From: Helicobacter marmotae
Lineage (GTDB): Bacteria; Campylobacterota; Campylobacteria; Campylobacterales; Helicobacteraceae
DNA length: 64,000 nucleotides
NCBI RefSeq assembly: GCF_003364255.1
Contig: NZ_NXLR01000003.1
Coordinates: 85,555 to 149,554, forward strand
Reading direction: 5' to 3'
Shown: in pieces, positions 1 through 9,751 of the stretch
How the letters are laid out: each line of letters begins with the position of its first letter
Position numbering within the stretch: position 1 is the first letter of the stretch
Notes under the pieces: model-generated
What the model saw: the letters and a program-made list of their open reading frames with translations, nothing else
Told to the model about the DNA's origin: nothing
Databases searched by the model: none
Made by a program: the position numbers and the translations under genes

Positions 1-247
1 TACCTTCACGCATCTTAAAGCCTGCAACAGACTTTTTAGCTAAAGTTATCACCGCTTTTTGCCCGGCAATTAAGGAAATAGTATCTGCGATATTTTGCAT
101 AATCTTAGAATCTTTTGCATAATCTCCCGCACCAACGCTAATAACAATTTTTTCTAATTTAGGTAGCAACATGGGATTTTTGATACCTAAGTCATTTTTG
201 AGTTGAGGAATAATTTCACTTTTATACTTTTCTCTTAAAGCAAACAT
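1..247 (-). CDS. rplE: 50S ribosomal protein L5 (N-terminal part, cut by window edge)
   Basis: The ATG at 247 overlaps the stop of rplX as ATGA, and the reading frame runs off the left edge of the window. The visible 82 residues begin [16 protein letters not shown] and contain the L5 signature [12 protein letters not shown] followed by an AGQKAVIT stretch. L5 binds 5S rRNA in the central protuberance of the large subunit. It is the last visible member of the S10/spc operon and follows L24, the usual bacterial order. The C-terminal half lies outside the window. Confidence 0.95.
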   Translation of the reverse strand, partial: MFALREKYKSEIIPQLKNDLGIKNPMLLPKLEKIVISVGAGDYAKDSKIMQNIADTISLIAGQKAVITLAKKSVAGFKMREG

Positions 248-483
248 CAGTTATCTCCTTCAACTTTTTTTACATTTGAAATATCTATTGGCATTTCCTT
301 AGATAAAAATCCTCCTTTTGGATTCTTATCACTCACCTTAATTGCTTTCTTCACAAGCTTACAACCTTCGACAATAACCTGTTGCTTTTTGGGCAATACT
401 TGCAATATTTTGGCTTTTTTACCTTTATCATCACCTGCAATCACTTGCACCAAATCACCTTTTTTAATTTTAAACTTTGCCAC
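247..483 (-). CDS. rplX: 50S ribosomal protein L24
   Basis: The protein has 78 residues with the N-terminal KOW-type motif [20 protein letters not shown] typical of L24, an early assembly protein of the 50S subunit. The start is a GTG at 483 that shares one base with the rplN stop (TAGTG), so translation is probably coupled to L14. It is short relative to the E. coli protein (about 104 residues), which is normal for Campylobacterota. Gene order L14-L24-L5 is canonical. Confidence 0.96.
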   Translation of the reverse strand: MAKFKIKKGDLVQVIAGDDKGKKAKILQVLPKKQQVIVEGCKLVKKAIKVSDKNPKGGFLSKEMPIDISNVKKVEGDN

Positions 484-851
484 TATAACACCTCCGGAGC
501 TAACGATACTATTTTCATAAAATTTGCATATCGCACTTCTCTACTTACTGGTCCAAAAATTCTCGTGCCGATGGGTTCTCTTTTAGCATCAAGAATAACT
601 GCTGCATTATCATCAAAACGTACCAAAGAACCATTCTCGCGATGAATTTCTTTCTTTGTTCTCACGACTACTGCCTTGACAACCTGCCCTTTTTTAACCT
701 TTCCATTAGGAATGGCTTTCTTTACTGATGCGACAATCACATCACCTACATGTGCGTATCTCCTATGACTACCGCCTAAAATTTTGATACACATAATTTC
801 TTTAGCACCACTATTATCTGCAACATTTAGTCTTGTAAAACTCTGTATCAT
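483..851 (-). CDS. rplN: 50S ribosomal protein L14
   Basis: This is a 122-residue, full-length L14 beginning [18 protein letters not shown], the strongly conserved N-terminus of the family, with the later motif [10 protein letters not shown]14 sits at the subunit interface of the 50S particle. The ATG overlaps the rpsQ stop by four bases and the stop is shared with the GTG of rplX, so the gene is tightly coupled within the operon. Confidence 0.97.
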   Translation of the reverse strand: MIQSFTRLNVADNSGAKEIMCIKILGGSHRRYAHVGDVIVASVKKAIPNGKVKKGQVVKAVVVRTKKEIHRENGSLVRFDDNAAVILDAKREPIGTRIFGPVSREVRYANFMKIVSLAPEVL

Positions 852-1114
852 AGCTCTACTCCTGCGGTAATAATTTCTTTAAGCGTGAAAGCCTTTGTTT
901 TAGAAATTGGTCTGCATTCAATTGCGCTCACCACATCACCAATCTTAGCACTATGATTTTCATCATGAATGGTGTATTTTTTAAAACGTTTAACAATCTT
1001 GCGATACTTTGCATGAACGACTTTACGTTCTACTAATATCACCACACTTTTATCGCCTGCTTTACTGACGACCTTACCCTGAATTACTCTCTTATGTGCT
1101 TGTTTCTCACTCAT
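848..1114 (-). CDS. rpsQ: 30S ribosomal protein S17
   Basis: The 88-residue product has the S17 core: [20 protein letters not shown], then [13 protein letters not shown] and the closing block [12 protein letters not shown]17 binds 16S rRNA early in 30S assembly. It lies three bases downstream of the rpmC stop and overlaps the start of rplN by four bases. Length and order are those expected for the S10/spc operon. Confidence 0.97.
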   Translation of the reverse strand: MSEKQAHKRVIQGKVVSKAGDKSVVILVERKVVHAKYRKIVKRFKKYTIHDENHSAKIGDVVSAIECRPISKTKAFTLKEIITAGVEL

Positions 1115-1117
1115 TCT

Positions 1118-1306
1118 CTAATCCTTCTTTGCACTTAAGGCTGTGTTAATTCGTGCAATATCCTTACGAATACTTTTAATTTCACTTGGATTGGTAAGTT
1201 GCATCGTTTTGAGTTGCAGCTTTTTTTCAAATAGCAACGACTTTTTTTCCTTCAACATTTTTTGCAATTCTGCAATATCCTTATCTTTTAATTCAATAAA
1301 TTTCAT
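1118..1306 (-). CDS. rpmC: 50S ribosomal protein L29
   Basis: I place the start at the ATG at 1306 (62 residues, [14 protein letters not shown]), which matches family length and has a GAGAG Shine-Dalgarno-like stretch just upstream. A longer reading from GTG at 1318 would add four residues, and those bases look like the ribosome-binding site. The motif [20 protein letters not shown] is the conserved L29 second helix. L29 lies beside the peptide exit tunnel. The start overlaps the end of rplP by 14 bases. Confidence 0.93.
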   Translation of the reverse strand: MKFIELKDKDIAELQKMLKEKKSLLFEKKLQLKTMQLTNPSEIKSIRKDIARINTALSAKKD

Positions 1307-1718
1307 TTTCACTCTCACTGGTTATGATTTTAGTCTTAAAAGGAAGCTTGCTTTGAGCTAAAGCCAACGCTTCTCTTGCTAAAGCTTCATCAATGCCTGC
1401 CATTTCATAAATCATACGACCGGGTTTAATGTTCATCACCCATTTTTCTACGCCTCCCTTACCTTTACCCATTCTAGTTTCAAGAGGTTTTGCAGTTAAT
1501 GGCTTATCAGGGAATACGCGAATCCACACTTTCCCTGCTCTTTTAATATGTCTTGTCATGGCAATACGAGCAGATTCTATTTGACGAGAATCAATTCGAC
1601 CATGTTCAACTGCCTTGATTCCAATCTCCCCGAAAGCCAAAGCCGCACCACGAAAAGATTTTCCCCTATTGCGACCTTTCATTTGCTTTCTATATTTTGT
1701 TCTTTTTGGCATCAACAT
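1293..1718 (-). CDS. rplP: 50S ribosomal protein L16
   Basis: A 141-residue L16 starting [19 protein letters not shown], the invariant family N-terminus, followed by the conserved block [18 protein letters not shown] and [10 protein letters not shown]16 helps position A-site and P-site tRNA in the 50S subunit. It follows rpsC by two bases and its 3' end overlaps rpmC. Confidence 0.97.
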   Translation of the reverse strand: MLMPKRTKYRKQMKGRNRGKSFRGAALAFGEIGIKAVEHGRIDSRQIESARIAMTRHIKRAGKVWIRVFPDKPLTAKPLETRMGKGKGGVEKWVMNIKPGRMIYEMAGIDEALAREALALAQSKLPFKTKIITSESENEIY

Positions 1719-1720
1719 AA

Positions 1721-2428
1721 TTATTGCCTCCCTCTTCTTAGTTTTGAACGCTCTTTATCATTGGCTTTACCCTCTTCTTTTTTCTCAGGTAAAATACCTT
1801 TATGTAATACCTCACCTCTAAAAATCCAAACTTTGACACCGATGATTCCATATGTGGTCATTGCTTCTGCAAAACCATAATCGATTTTCGCACGAAGTGT
1901 ATGAAGCGGTACACGACCTTCCATATACCATTCTGTCCTTGCCATTTCAGCACCAGCCAAACGACCAGAAACCTTTACCTTAATGCCTTTTGCTCCAGCT
2001 TTCATTGCCCCTTGCATAATTTTCTTCATCGCACGTCTAAAGGCTACACGTTTTTCAAGCTGAGTTGCAACATTTTCTGCCGCAAGCTGTGCATTCGCTT
2101 GAGGACGTTTGGCTTCTTTAATGTTAATAAAGACCTCTTTATGAAGTATTTTTCTTAAAGCATCTTTATGTTTATCAATATCCACACCTTTTTTGCCAAT
2201 GATAAGACCTGGGCGAGATGCAACAACGGTTACACGAATCTTATTAGCTGCACGTTCGATGATAATTTCACTCACTCCAGCATAATACATCTCATGCTTT
2301 AAAAATTTACGAATCTTATGATCTTCTAAAATATTTGAGGGAGTCGCTTGTGATACTGAAAACCATCGAGAAGACCAATTGCGATTAATGCCTAATCTCA
2401 AACCTATTGGATTAACTTTTTGACCCAT
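1721..2428 (-). CDS. rpsC: 30S ribosomal protein S3
   Basis: The 235-residue product begins [13 protein letters not shown], the S3 hallmark, contains a KH domain with [15 protein letters not shown] (about residues 72-86) and the C-terminal S3 block [11 protein letters not shown]3 contributes to the mRNA entry site. It ends in a basic tail (KLRRGRQ). It is separated from rplV by two bases. Confidence 0.97.
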   Translation of the reverse strand: MGQKVNPIGLRLGINRNWSSRWFSVSQATPSNILEDHKIRKFLKHEMYYAGVSEIIIERAANKIRVTVVASRPGLIIGKKGVDIDKHKDALRKILHKEVFINIKEAKRPQANAQLAAENVATQLEKRVAFRRAMKKIMQGAMKAGAKGIKVKVSGRLAGAEMARTEWYMEGRVPLHTLRAKIDYGFAEAMTTYGIIGVKVWIFRGEVLHKGILPEKKEEGKANDKERSKLRRGRQ

Positions 2429-2430
2429 TG

Positions 2431-2961
2431 TTATTTTTCCTCACCTTCAGTTTTTTTCTTTGATTGTGCTTGCTTTGCAGGAGCAGCCTTAGTTGTTTTT
2501 GTCGTTTTTGGCTTGCTTGGCTTCTCTGTAGGAGTAGCTACACTTTTAGCAGTTTGAGCAGCTGTTTGTTTCTTTTGAGTATTTTTGTTTTGTTCATTAA
2601 GCTCTTTACTACTCTCTTTGTCTTTAGATACTTTTTTCACTTTCTTTTGCGTATCTACCTCTACCAAAATATGTGCTGTTGGCTTACGAATAGGAGTAGC
2701 TCTTCCTTTAGCGCGAGGCATAAAACGTCTCAAAACAGGTCCAGCATCAACACGACATGAAGTAATGAACACATTTTGTGCATCATAACCGCCATTTGCG
2801 ACCGCTGAAGCAATGACTTTTGAAATGATACGTGCAGCCTTATTGGGGGTAAATTCCAAGCTTGCTATGGCGATTTCTGCATTCATACCCTGCACTTCCC
2901 TAGCAATAAGCCTCGCTTTAGTTGGAGATAATCGAATATATTTTAATAATGCTTTACTCAT
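2431..2961 (-). CDS. rplV: 50S ribosomal protein L22 with long basic C-terminal tail
   Basis: Residues 1-105 are an ordinary L22 ([19 protein letters not shown] at the start, then [18 protein letters not shown] and [13 protein letters not shown]), which lines the peptide exit tunnel. Residues 106-176 are an extra tail of about 71 residues rich in Lys, Ala, Thr, Ser, Gln and Glu, without predicted fold. Most bacterial L22 proteins stop near 110 residues, so the tail is the unusual feature. The reading frame is uninterrupted and the stop lies two bases before rpsC, so the extension is genuine coding sequence and not a fusion artefact. Confidence 0.96.
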   Translation of the reverse strand: MSKALLKYIRLSPTKARLIAREVQGMNAEIAIASLEFTPNKAARIISKVIASAVANGGYDAQNVFITSCRVDAGPVLRRFMPRAKGRATPIRKPTAHILVEVDTQKKVKKVSKDKESSKELNEQNKNTQKKQTAAQTAKSVATPTEKPSKPKTTKTTKAAPAKQAQSKKKTEGEEK

Positions 2962-2972
2962 TGCCCTACCCC

Positions 2973-3254
2973 TTACTTACCAATTTTCTTTTGGACACTT
3001 CCCTTATGTCCTTTAAAGGTACGTGTAGGAGCAAACTCACCAAGTTTATACCCCACATGATTTTCAGTGATATAAACAGGAATAAAAGCCCTACCATTAT
3101 GTACATTAAACGTAAGTCCTATCATATCTGGTAAAACCGTGCTTCGTCTAGACCATGTTTTAATGGGCTTATTATCTTTACCCTCCCTTGCTTTTTCAAC
3201 TTTTTTGATAAGATATTTATCAACAAATGGACCCTTTTTAATTGACCTTGCCAT
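2973..3254 (-). CDS. rpsS: 30S ribosomal protein S19
   Basis: A 93-residue S19 beginning [15 protein letters not shown], with the conserved [21 protein letters not shown] and [12 protein letters not shown] blocks. S19 forms the head of the 30S subunit with S13 and contacts A-site tRNA. AGGGAACT precedes the ATG as ribosome-binding site. It lies between rplB and rplV as in most bacteria. Confidence 0.97.
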   Translation of the reverse strand: MARSIKKGPFVDKYLIKKVEKAREGKDNKPIKTWSRRSTVLPDMIGLTFNVHNGRAFIPVYITENHVGYKLGEFAPTRTFKGHKGSVQKKIGK

Positions 3255-3265
3255 AGTTCCCTACC

Positions 3266-4093
3266 TTATTTTTTCTTTCTTGAAATAATTAATCTATCAC
3301 TCGATTTTTTCTTACGAGTTTTAAAACCTTTTGCCGGTGTTCCCCATGGAGAAACAGGATGTCCGCTTGAACCTGTTTTACCTTCACCACCACCATGTGG
3401 GTGATCAACAGGATTCATTGCACTTCCTCGTGTTTGCGGACGTATGCCACGATGACGATTGCGTCCTGCTTTACCAATAGAGATATTGATAAAATCTTCA
3501 TTGCCCACAACACCAATGGTCGCCATACACTCCTCAAGAATATATCTCATTTCTCCACTTGGCATTCTAAGAATAATATACTTACCTTCGCGTCCCATAA
3601 TTTGGGCACTCGCTCCTGCACTTCTAGCGAGCTGCCCACCAGCACCTGGATGCATTTCGATATTATGCACAATTGTCCCAATGGGGATACTTTTAAGCTT
3701 CATAGCAAAACCTATCTTTATATCTAGTCCAGATTCTGCTGCAAATATACTATCGCCTACTTTTAAGCCACTGGGCTGAATGATATAACGTTTTTCGCCA
3801 TCAACATAGTGGATTAAAGCGATACGACAATTTCTGTATGGGTCATATTCTATTGCCGCTACTTTACCCTGCACATTAAATTTATTACGTTTGAAGTCAA
3901 TAATTCTATAAAGTCTCTTAGCACCACCTTCTTTATGACGGCTTGTAATACGACCATTATTGTTCCGCCCTGCACTTACAGGTAGCTTCATAAGCAAGCT
4001 TCTCACACTCGCCTTGCCCGTAATGTCATTTGAGCTTAAATTGCTCATAAATCTACGGCTTGGGGTATAAGGTTTATAAGTCTTGATTGCCAT
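3266..4093 (-). CDS. rplB: 50S ribosomal protein L2
   Basis: I choose the ATG at 4093 (275 residues, [14 protein letters not shown]) because AAGGAG lies five bases upstream. An alternative GTG at 4099 falls inside that ribosome-binding site. L2 is a primary 23S rRNA binding protein needed for subunit joining and peptidyl transfer. The C-terminal motif [15 protein letters not shown] contains the essential conserved histidine, and the tail ends in a basic [12 protein letters not shown] segment. Confidence 0.97.
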   Translation of the reverse strand: MAIKTYKPYTPSRRFMSNLSSNDITGKASVRSLLMKLPVSAGRNNNGRITSRHKEGGAKRLYRIIDFKRNKFNVQGKVAAIEYDPYRNCRIALIHYVDGEKRYIIQPSGLKVGDSIFAAESGLDIKIGFAMKLKSIPIGTIVHNIEMHPGAGGQLARSAGASAQIMGREGKYIILRMPSGEMRYILEECMATIGVVGNEDFINISIGKAGRNRHRGIRPQTRGSAMNPVDHPHGGGEGKTGSSGHPVSPWGTPAKGFKTRKKKSSDRLIISRKKK

Positions 4094-4102
4094 ATTCACT
4101 CC

Positions 4103-4384
4103 TTACACTGATAGCGCATCAAGCTTTGCGCCCTCTGGTATCTTTACATAAAATTTTTTAAATGATGCCCTTTGACCAATCTTCCCCCTAAAACGTTTTA
4201 CCTTTCCTTCTTGACGTAAAGAATTTACTTTCAAGGGTGTAATGCCAAAATACTCTTTGAAAATCTCTTTAAGCTGATTTTTGCTCACATGTGTCGCTGT
4301 TTGCACAACCAATACACCACTTTCTTGAAGTGAAAGAGACTTTTCAGTGTAGAGAATTGACTTAATATCTGTAATATCTGCCAT
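4103..4384 (-). CDS. rplW: 50S ribosomal protein L23
   Basis: A 93-residue L23 with the family N-terminus [16 protein letters not shown], the middle helix [21 protein letters not shown] and the basic loop [13 protein letters not shown]23 forms the docking site for trigger factor and SRP at the tunnel exit. It sits between rplD (one base apart) and rplB. Confidence 0.96.
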   Translation of the reverse strand: MADITDIKSILYTEKSLSLQESGVLVVQTATHVSKNQLKEIFKEYFGITPLKVNSLRQEGKVKRFRGKIGQRASFKKFYVKIPEGAKLDALSV

Positions 4385-4385
4385 T

Positions 4386-5009
4386 TTACTCCCCTTTCTT
4401 CTCAGCTATGATTTCATCAAATACAGCTTTTTCAATCACAACAGAACGAAACGTTGCTACAAGATAAGCATTAAGTTCATTTGCATCAGCCAAATAGCAA
4501 TGCTGTAAATTTCTAAAAGCTAAGAAAGTTTGCTCATCACTCAATTGTGTAACAAACAAAGTATTACGCTGTTTTAGGGCATTAAACATCGCATAGGCAT
4601 CTTTTGTCTTACCACTAGGAATAGCTAGAGAATCTACCACAAAGAGAGCTTTCTCTTGTGCCTTTTGATACAAAGCACACTCTAGGGCTAAACGTTTTTG
4701 TTTCTTATTTACCTTAAGCTGATAGTTCCTATTATTGCTTGGTCCATGAGAGATACCCCCACCTACAAACACAGGCGATGTGATACTTCCTGCACGCGCA
4801 CGACCGCCACCTTTTTGATTCCATGGCTTTTTACCACCACCGCTTACTTCGCCTCGCTTTTTTACCTTAGCATTATTTGCCCTTAGTGATGCGTGATAAG
4901 ACTTCACATATAAATATAAATTATGCTCTTTTATTTGCGAATATCTATCAGGCAATGTAAGCTCACCGCTCTGTGCAAACTTCTCATTTAATACAATTGC
5001 TTTACTCAT
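4386..5009 (-). CDS. rplD: 50S ribosomal protein L4
   Basis: A 207-residue L4 with the tunnel-lining loop motif [16 protein letters not shown] (about residues 60-76). In E. coli L4 also represses its own S10 operon, but whether that holds here cannot be told from sequence. Its ATG is 11 bases after the rplC stop, preceded by an AAGGTGG-like ribosome-binding site. Confidence 0.96.
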   Translation of the reverse strand: MSKAIVLNEKFAQSGELTLPDRYSQIKEHNLYLYVKSYHASLRANNAKVKKRGEVSGGGKKPWNQKGGGRARAGSITSPVFVGGGISHGPSNNRNYQLKVNKKQKRLALECALYQKAQEKALFVVDSLAIPSGKTKDAYAMFNALKQRNTLFVTQLSDEQTFLAFRNLQHCYLADANELNAYLVATFRSVVIEKAVFDEIIAEKKGE

Positions 5010-5020
5010 GCCACCTTACC

Positions 5021-5599
5021 TTACTTTATAATTTGTATTCTGCCAAATGCACCATTATGCCCAGCGACTGAACCCTTAAGCACTAAAATAGCACTTTCTT
5101 TATCAAAAGATAGGACATCATTTTTCACGCTAACCATTTCATGTCCATAATGTCCAGCCATTTTCTTACCGGGTTGGACACGTCCAGGCCATTCACGATT
5201 TCCAATAGAACCCACCCGTCTATGGAATCTACTTCCATGAGCGGCAGGACCACCTTGAAAGTTCCAACGTTTCATTACCCCACTAAAACCACGTCCCTTT
5301 GTTTTTAGCCTTACTTGCACACGTTTGACATCATTTAAGATAGCCATATCAATATCACCCGCTTCTTTATTACCTACCTTGAGAGTAGCAAAGCGATTAA
5401 ATTCTTTACTTAAATTGTATTTTTTTTGCTGTCCGGCAATGGCTTTATTGAATGTTTTTCCCTGTGGGTAAGCTACTAAGGCTTTGCCATTAGCATATAC
5501 TTCGCACACTTTCATTCCAAGAATGCGAAGAAGTGTTACTGCCTCACTCTTGGTGCCTATTGTGCGGCTCATACCAATTTTTTCAACTATAAATTCCAT
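5021..5599 (-). CDS. rplC: 50S ribosomal protein L3
   Basis: I start at the ATG at 5599 (192 residues, [15 protein letters not shown]), which has GAGGA nine bases upstream; an upstream in-frame TTG at 5614 would add five residues without family support. Conserved L3 blocks include [21 protein letters not shown] and [17 protein letters not shown] sequence. L3 is a core assembly protein near the peptidyl transferase centre. Confidence 0.96.
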   Translation of the reverse strand: MEFIVEKIGMSRTIGTKSEAVTLLRILGMKVCEVYANGKALVAYPQGKTFNKAIAGQQKKYNLSKEFNRFATLKVGNKEAGDIDMAILNDVKRVQVRLKTKGRGFSGVMKRWNFQGGPAAHGSRFHRRVGSIGNREWPGRVQPGKKMAGHYGHEMVSVKNDVLSFDKESAILVLKGSVAGHNGAFGRIQIIK

Positions 5600-5628
5600 A
5601 TCCCAAATCCTCAATCTCTAAATATTTC

Positions 5629-5940
5629 CTACTTGCTCATAGACATTACTTCAACATCTACTTCTGGTGCTAAGTCAAGCTTCATGAGGCTATCTACAGT
5701 ATCCGGAGTAGCAGATATAATGTCAATAATACGATGATGCACTCTGATTTCAAATTGCTCCCGAGAATCCTTATTTATATGAGGGGAACGAAGAACAGTG
5801 TATCGCTTTTTCTTTGTAGGAAGCGGCACTGGACCCCTTATCTCTGAACCTGTCCTTTTTACTGCCTCTATGATAGACGCAACTGACCTATCAAGAACTC
5901 TGTGGTCATAAGCTTTAAGCCTAAGTCGTATTCTTTCCAT
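5629..5940 (-). CDS. rpsJ: 30S ribosomal protein S10
   Basis: A 103-residue S10 with the classic start [17 protein letters not shown] and the [19 protein letters not shown] block. S10 belongs to the 30S head and, as NusE, to antitermination complexes. It is the first gene of the operon; AAGGAAAAATT precedes the ATG. The upstream AT-rich region contains a good minus-strand -10 element. Confidence 0.97.
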   Translation of the reverse strand: MERIRLRLKAYDHRVLDRSVASIIEAVKRTGSEIRGPVPLPTKKKRYTVLRSPHINKDSREQFEIRVHHRIIDIISATPDTVDSLMKLDLAPEVDVEVMSMSK

Positions 5941-5989
5941 AATTTTTCCTTACTTTAAAGAACTCACCATTTGATGTTTTTGGTGCAAG

Positions 5990-5995
5990 ATTATA
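5990..5995 (-). promoter_or_regulatory. Candidate -10 element of the S10 operon
   Basis: On the minus strand the sequence reads GATTATAATC, containing a perfect TATAAT hexamer 50 bases upstream of the rpsJ ATG. No good -35 is obvious, as is usual for the vegetative promoters of Helicobacter and Campylobacter. It would give a leader of about 45 bases. Confidence 0.6.
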
Positions 5996-6449
5996 ATCAT
6001 TTTTCACAAAATAAGTCAAGCTATTTGCCTATTTTTGGACATTTTTTACTATTTTACTTTCCTTTATATAAGGATAAATATGAGCTTAAAGTCATTCATA
6101 ATACTTCTTGCATTTTCTCTCACAAATATAAAACCTTAAATGCAATATCATTCTTTTTTATCACTCTCTTACACAAACCCATTCAAACACAATAGCATAT
6201 ACCCTTTGCCATTCCATTACAAATATGCTTTAGGGCAAATATAAAAAGAAGCAAAAGTAAAATAAAAAGAAGAAGTAGAAACACCGCTTACAAACAAACT
6301 GACCTATTATAAAACTTTGTATAAATCTTGCATAAATCTTAAAATATGTTGAAATAATTTTACGTCCCACATTGCATTCATTGCATTTATGTGTCAGAAA
6401 GAGAGGGCAGGAGCTGAAATTTCTATAATGTATGATGCGAAGCTCTTCT
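5996..6449. other. AT-rich spacer between rpsJ promoter and csd6
   Basis: About 450 bases with no convincing conserved gene. A 19-codon plus-strand reading frame starts at 6080 (MSLKSFIILLAFS...), preceded by AAGGAT, and looks like a short hydrophobic peptide; support is weak. No clear rho-independent terminator for csd6 was found, and no tRNA. Confidence 0.5.
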
Positions 6450-7466
6450 CTATCTCTCGCTTAGAATCTTCATTTTGCCATTTTCTAACACAACATACAT
6501 ATCTTTCCTACCCACAGAGCTAAAGCTAGGTTTGCCATTGAGTGTAGCCTTATAATCTTGAGTAAAGCTTATGCGATACATATTGCGGTGTGCCTCATTA
6601 GGATATATAGATACATTGATATTTGAAACCCGTATATTTTTACTCTCATTTTTGGCAAAAACACTTTTTTTATGTGCTTTGAATGATTCAAAACTCATAC
6701 CATCTGGACGATAGAAATCTTTCTCATCATAAAAACTCAAATAACTTGCTAAATCACTCTTTTGCCATACATGCTTCCATTGATAAAAGCTAGAGAGAAT
6801 AAGTGCTAGCTCATCTACGCTTGCCGGCTTAAATACCCCCTCATAAGTAATGAGCATAGTTTTTTTCCAGTCAATCAAACTATCATACTTTTTAAGCAAA
6901 TCATTATCAATGGCAATACAACCGCGCGTATTAAGCTCTTCTCTATTCCCATTAAGGGGCAGTCCATGTATCCAAATACCTCCGCCTGTTTTTTTCAAAG
7001 ACCTATCATACACATTAGGATAGCTTGTTGAAAATGCAAGTGGTCCATAATACTGATCTAAACCCGTTAATCGCGCATTTAAATCATAACTCCCTATAGG
7101 CGTTGTAAGATCACCCTCCTTATATTTATTACCCTTACCCTTTGCGACAAGCGCACTTGATGTGCCAAGCTCTTTAAGCGAAGAGCCTACCAGCTCATAA
7201 AGCGTGAGAGTGGGAGCAGATTTATCTGAAACAAACAAAAATTGTAAATCTTCAAAATAGCCATATTCTGTAGCATTATCCTTTAAATACTCAATCCAAT
7301 ATTCTTTATCTAGCAAATAACCTTCAAGTTTAGTCTCTATGGCTCCTATACCATTTTTCTTATATTCACTTACAAGATTCATAAGCTGCACATCAAAGGC
7401 GTAAAGATGCCCCATAAATCCTGTAATCACCACATATATAAGGTATTTTTTGAGGCGATTGCTCAT
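6450..7466 (-). CDS. csd6: L,D-transpeptidase-fold peptidoglycan peptidase, Csd6-like
   Basis: The 338-residue protein has an N-terminal hydrophobic segment (residues 8-24) for export and a YkuD-type catalytic domain with TPIGSYDL (122-129), GGGIWIHGLP with His167, and NTRGCIAI with Cys183. The C-terminal part resembles the NTF2-like domain of H. pylori Csd6 (HP0518), an L,D-carboxypeptidase that trims tetrapeptides to tripeptides in periplasmic peptidoglycan and supports helical shape. AAGGAG precedes the ATG. It is the last gene after rplI-hslV-hslU-era, 21 bases past era. Whether it acts as carboxypeptidase or transpeptidase cannot be read from sequence; synteny and length favour Csd6. Confidence 0.85.
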   Translation of the reverse strand: MSNRLKKYLIYVVITGFMGHLYAFDVQLMNLVSEYKKNGIGAIETKLEGYLLDKEYWIEYLKDNATEYGYFEDLQFLFVSDKSAPTLTLYELVGSSLKELGTSSALVAKGKGNKYKEGDLTTPIGSYDLNARLTGLDQYYGPLAFSTSYPNVYDRSLKKTGGGIWIHGLPLNGNREELNTRGCIAIDNDLLKKYDSLIDWKKTMLITYEGVFKPASVDELALILSSFYQWKHVWQKSDLASYLSFYDEKDFYRPDGMSFESFKAHKKSVFAKNESKNIRVSNINVSIYPNEAHRNMYRISFTQDYKATLNGKPSFSSVGRKDMYVVLENGKMKILSER

Positions 7467-7487
7467 CTTTGCTCCTTTTGTAATCTT

Positions 7488-8402
7488 TTAGACAAAATCA
7501 TATCCTATTTTTTTCAACATATCTTTTTGCTTACTCCAGCCTCTATGCACTTCAACATCAAGTCTTAAAAAAACCTGCTTTGTGCTAAAAAGAGCTATTT
7601 TTTGCCGTGCGAGTTTGCCTATACGTTTAATGCTACTCCCTCCCTTGCCGACCACCATAGCTTTCTGACTTTCTTTCTCCACAATCACACGTGCATAGAT
7701 TCTATCCATTTTGACATCTTCTTTGCATGTATCCACAATCACATCTGCCTCGTATGGAATCTCATCGCTAAGATTCTCAAACAAACTCTCACGTATCATT
7801 TCTTTATAGATTTCTTTTAGCGCCGTTGGTGAGAGTATATTATCCTCATAAAAAAATGGAGCATAAGGCAAATGCGTAGCAATATTTTTAAGTATCAATT
7901 CTCTATCAAATCCCTTTTTCACACTTATGGGCAAAAGTGCTAAAAAATCTTTAGCATACGCTTGATATTGTGCTATCTTTGCCAAAAGCTGCTCTTTGGA
8001 GCAAGTATCAATTTTGCTTAAAACTAAAAGATGAGGCAAACCCCCGCTTAAAGATAAAAAATGCTCATAATAGCTTAGCTCATCACTAATAGGTGCGAGA
8101 TAAAGTGCTAAATCACAATCACTTATAGCCTTAAGCGATTGAGCAAGCATATATTGATTAAGCAACCTTTCTTTATGGTGAATGCCCGGCGTATCCACAA
8201 ACACAATTTGAGCCTTCATAGGAGCATAAGGCACAATCACTTGCAATTGTTTGCGCGTGGCATTTGCCTTATGTGAGACTAAAGCTATCCTTTCACCCAA
8301 GAGATGATTAAGCAAGGTAGATTTACCTGCATTTGGTCTGCCAAGTATAGCTACAAAGCCTGAGCGAGTGCTAAGGGCATTATCTTGTGTTGTATTATCC
8401 AT
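7488..8402 (-). CDS. era: GTPase Era
   Basis: A 304-residue Era with the P-loop GRPNAGKS (21-28), DTPGIHH as G3, a SKID G4 motif and a C-terminal KH domain with VVGKGGSSIKRIGKLARQ. Era binds the 3' end of 16S rRNA and couples 30S maturation to growth. It lies nine bases downstream of the hslU stop in the rplI-hslVU-era cluster. Confidence 0.96.
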   Translation of the reverse strand: MDNTTQDNALSTRSGFVAILGRPNAGKSTLLNHLLGERIALVSHKANATRKQLQVIVPYAPMKAQIVFVDTPGIHHKERLLNQYMLAQSLKAISDCDLALYLAPISDELSYYEHFLSLSGGLPHLLVLSKIDTCSKEQLLAKIAQYQAYAKDFLALLPISVKKGFDRELILKNIATHLPYAPFFYEDNILSPTALKEIYKEMIRESLFENLSDEIPYEADVIVDTCKEDVKMDRIYARVIVEKESQKAMVVGKGGSSIKRIGKLARQKIALFSTKQVFLRLDVEVHRGWSKQKDMLKKIGYDFV

Positions 8403-8411
8403 ACAGAGGCT

Positions 8412-9740
8412 TTAGAGAATATAACGTGCTAAATCAACATTTTCTACCAAATCCACCAACGCCTCTCTCACCATTTCTGCGGTTATTTCAACCACTTTAC
8501 CCTTATAAGTATCTACATCAAAGCTAATATCCTCTAGCACATGCTCAATAGTCGTATGCAAACGTCTTGCTCCAATATCTTCGGTGCGCAAATTGGCATT
8601 GTGAGAGAGTCGCGCTAATTCCCTAATAGCCTCATCGCTAAACTCAAGCCTAATATCCTCTGTATCAAGCAAGAGCTGGTATTGCCTTAAAAGAGAACTT
8701 TTAGTTTGAGTGAGAATCTGGTACAAACTCTCCTCATTGAGATTATTTAACTCTACACGTAAAGGGAATCTCCCCTGTAATTCAGGGATCAAATCGCTTG
8801 GTTTGCTCACATGAAATGCCCCCGCAGCTATAAATAAAATATAATCTGTTTTAATCTGCCCATATTTTGTATTGACCACACTCCCCTCTACAATGGGTAA
8901 CAAATCCCTTTGCACACCCTCCTTGCTTGGATCTTGCCTTGAGCTATCTTTACCCCCTATGGCTACTTTATCAATCTCATCAATAAAAATCACCCCATTT
9001 TGTTCTGCCCTTCTTAAGCCCTCTGCTTTAATGCTCTCTGTATCAAGCACAGATTCTGTCGCTTCACTCATTAGCACTTCTTTGGCTTCTTTTACACTAA
9101 TTTCCTTTTTTACTTTATCTTGCGTTACATTTAATACCTTGAAAAGCGATTCTTGCATTTTTACCATATCGGGCGGGAGATTCTCATCGCTAAGTTGGAC
9201 TTTTTTACTGATTTCTACCTCAATCATCAAATCATCAACTTCCCCCTTTATCACACGTTGCTTCATTTTAGCAAAGCTCATCTCATATTCACTCTTTTTT
9301 GCCTCACTCGCACCGCCCGGCAATGGCGGGAGCAACTTTTTAGTGATTTTTTCAATAATATAATCATTAATTTGGGCTTGAGCCTTTTGTCTATGCTCAT
9401 GCTCGACTAAATTCACACTTGCTAGCACCAAATCTCTTACCATAGATTCTACATCTCTCCCCACAAAGCCCACTTCAGTATATTTGCTTGCCTCAACTTT
9501 CACAAAAGGTAAGCCCATCATTTTTGCCATACGTCTTGCGATTTCTGTTTTCCCCACACCTGTTGAGCCAATCATTAAGATATTTTTAGGGGTAATTTCC
9601 TCTTGCACCTCTTTATCAAGCTTCATGCGTCTGTAACGATTCCTTAAAGCAATGGCAACTGCCTTTTTCGCTTCATGCTGCCCAATGATATAACCATCAA
9701 GATATTGCACAATTTCCTTGGGTGTCATATTTTCTTTCAT
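8412..9740 (-). CDS. hslU: ATP-dependent protease ATPase subunit HslU
   Basis: I start at the ATG at 9740 (442 residues, MKENMTPKEIVQYLDGY), which has GGAG six bases upstream and lies 11 bases after the hslV stop. A longer reading from within hslV lacks a site. Walker A is GSTGVGKTEIARR, Walker B VIFIDEIDKVA, and the arginine region ELQGRFPLRVEL. The C-terminus ARYIL is the tail that docks into HslV. HslU unfolds substrates for the HslV chamber in the cytoplasm. Confidence 0.97.
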   Translation of the reverse strand: MKENMTPKEIVQYLDGYIIGQHEAKKAVAIALRNRYRRMKLDKEVQEEITPKNILMIGSTGVGKTEIARRMAKMMGLPFVKVEASKYTEVGFVGRDVESMVRDLVLASVNLVEHEHRQKAQAQINDYIIEKITKKLLPPLPGGASEAKKSEYEMSFAKMKQRVIKGEVDDLMIEVEISKKVQLSDENLPPDMVKMQESLFKVLNVTQDKVKKEISVKEAKEVLMSEATESVLDTESIKAEGLRRAEQNGVIFIDEIDKVAIGGKDSSRQDPSKEGVQRDLLPIVEGSVVNTKYGQIKTDYILFIAAGAFHVSKPSDLIPELQGRFPLRVELNNLNEESLYQILTQTKSSLLRQYQLLLDTEDIRLEFSDEAIRELARLSHNANLRTEDIGARRLHTTIEHVLEDISFDVDTYKGKVVEITAEMVREALVDLVENVDLARYIL

Positions 9741-9751
9741 CTTTGCTCCAT

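Noticed and set aside
8872..9363. 163-codon frame opposite hslU
   Set aside because: It is antisense to a well-conserved gene, Ser/Leu-rich, and mirrors the codon structure of the other strand.
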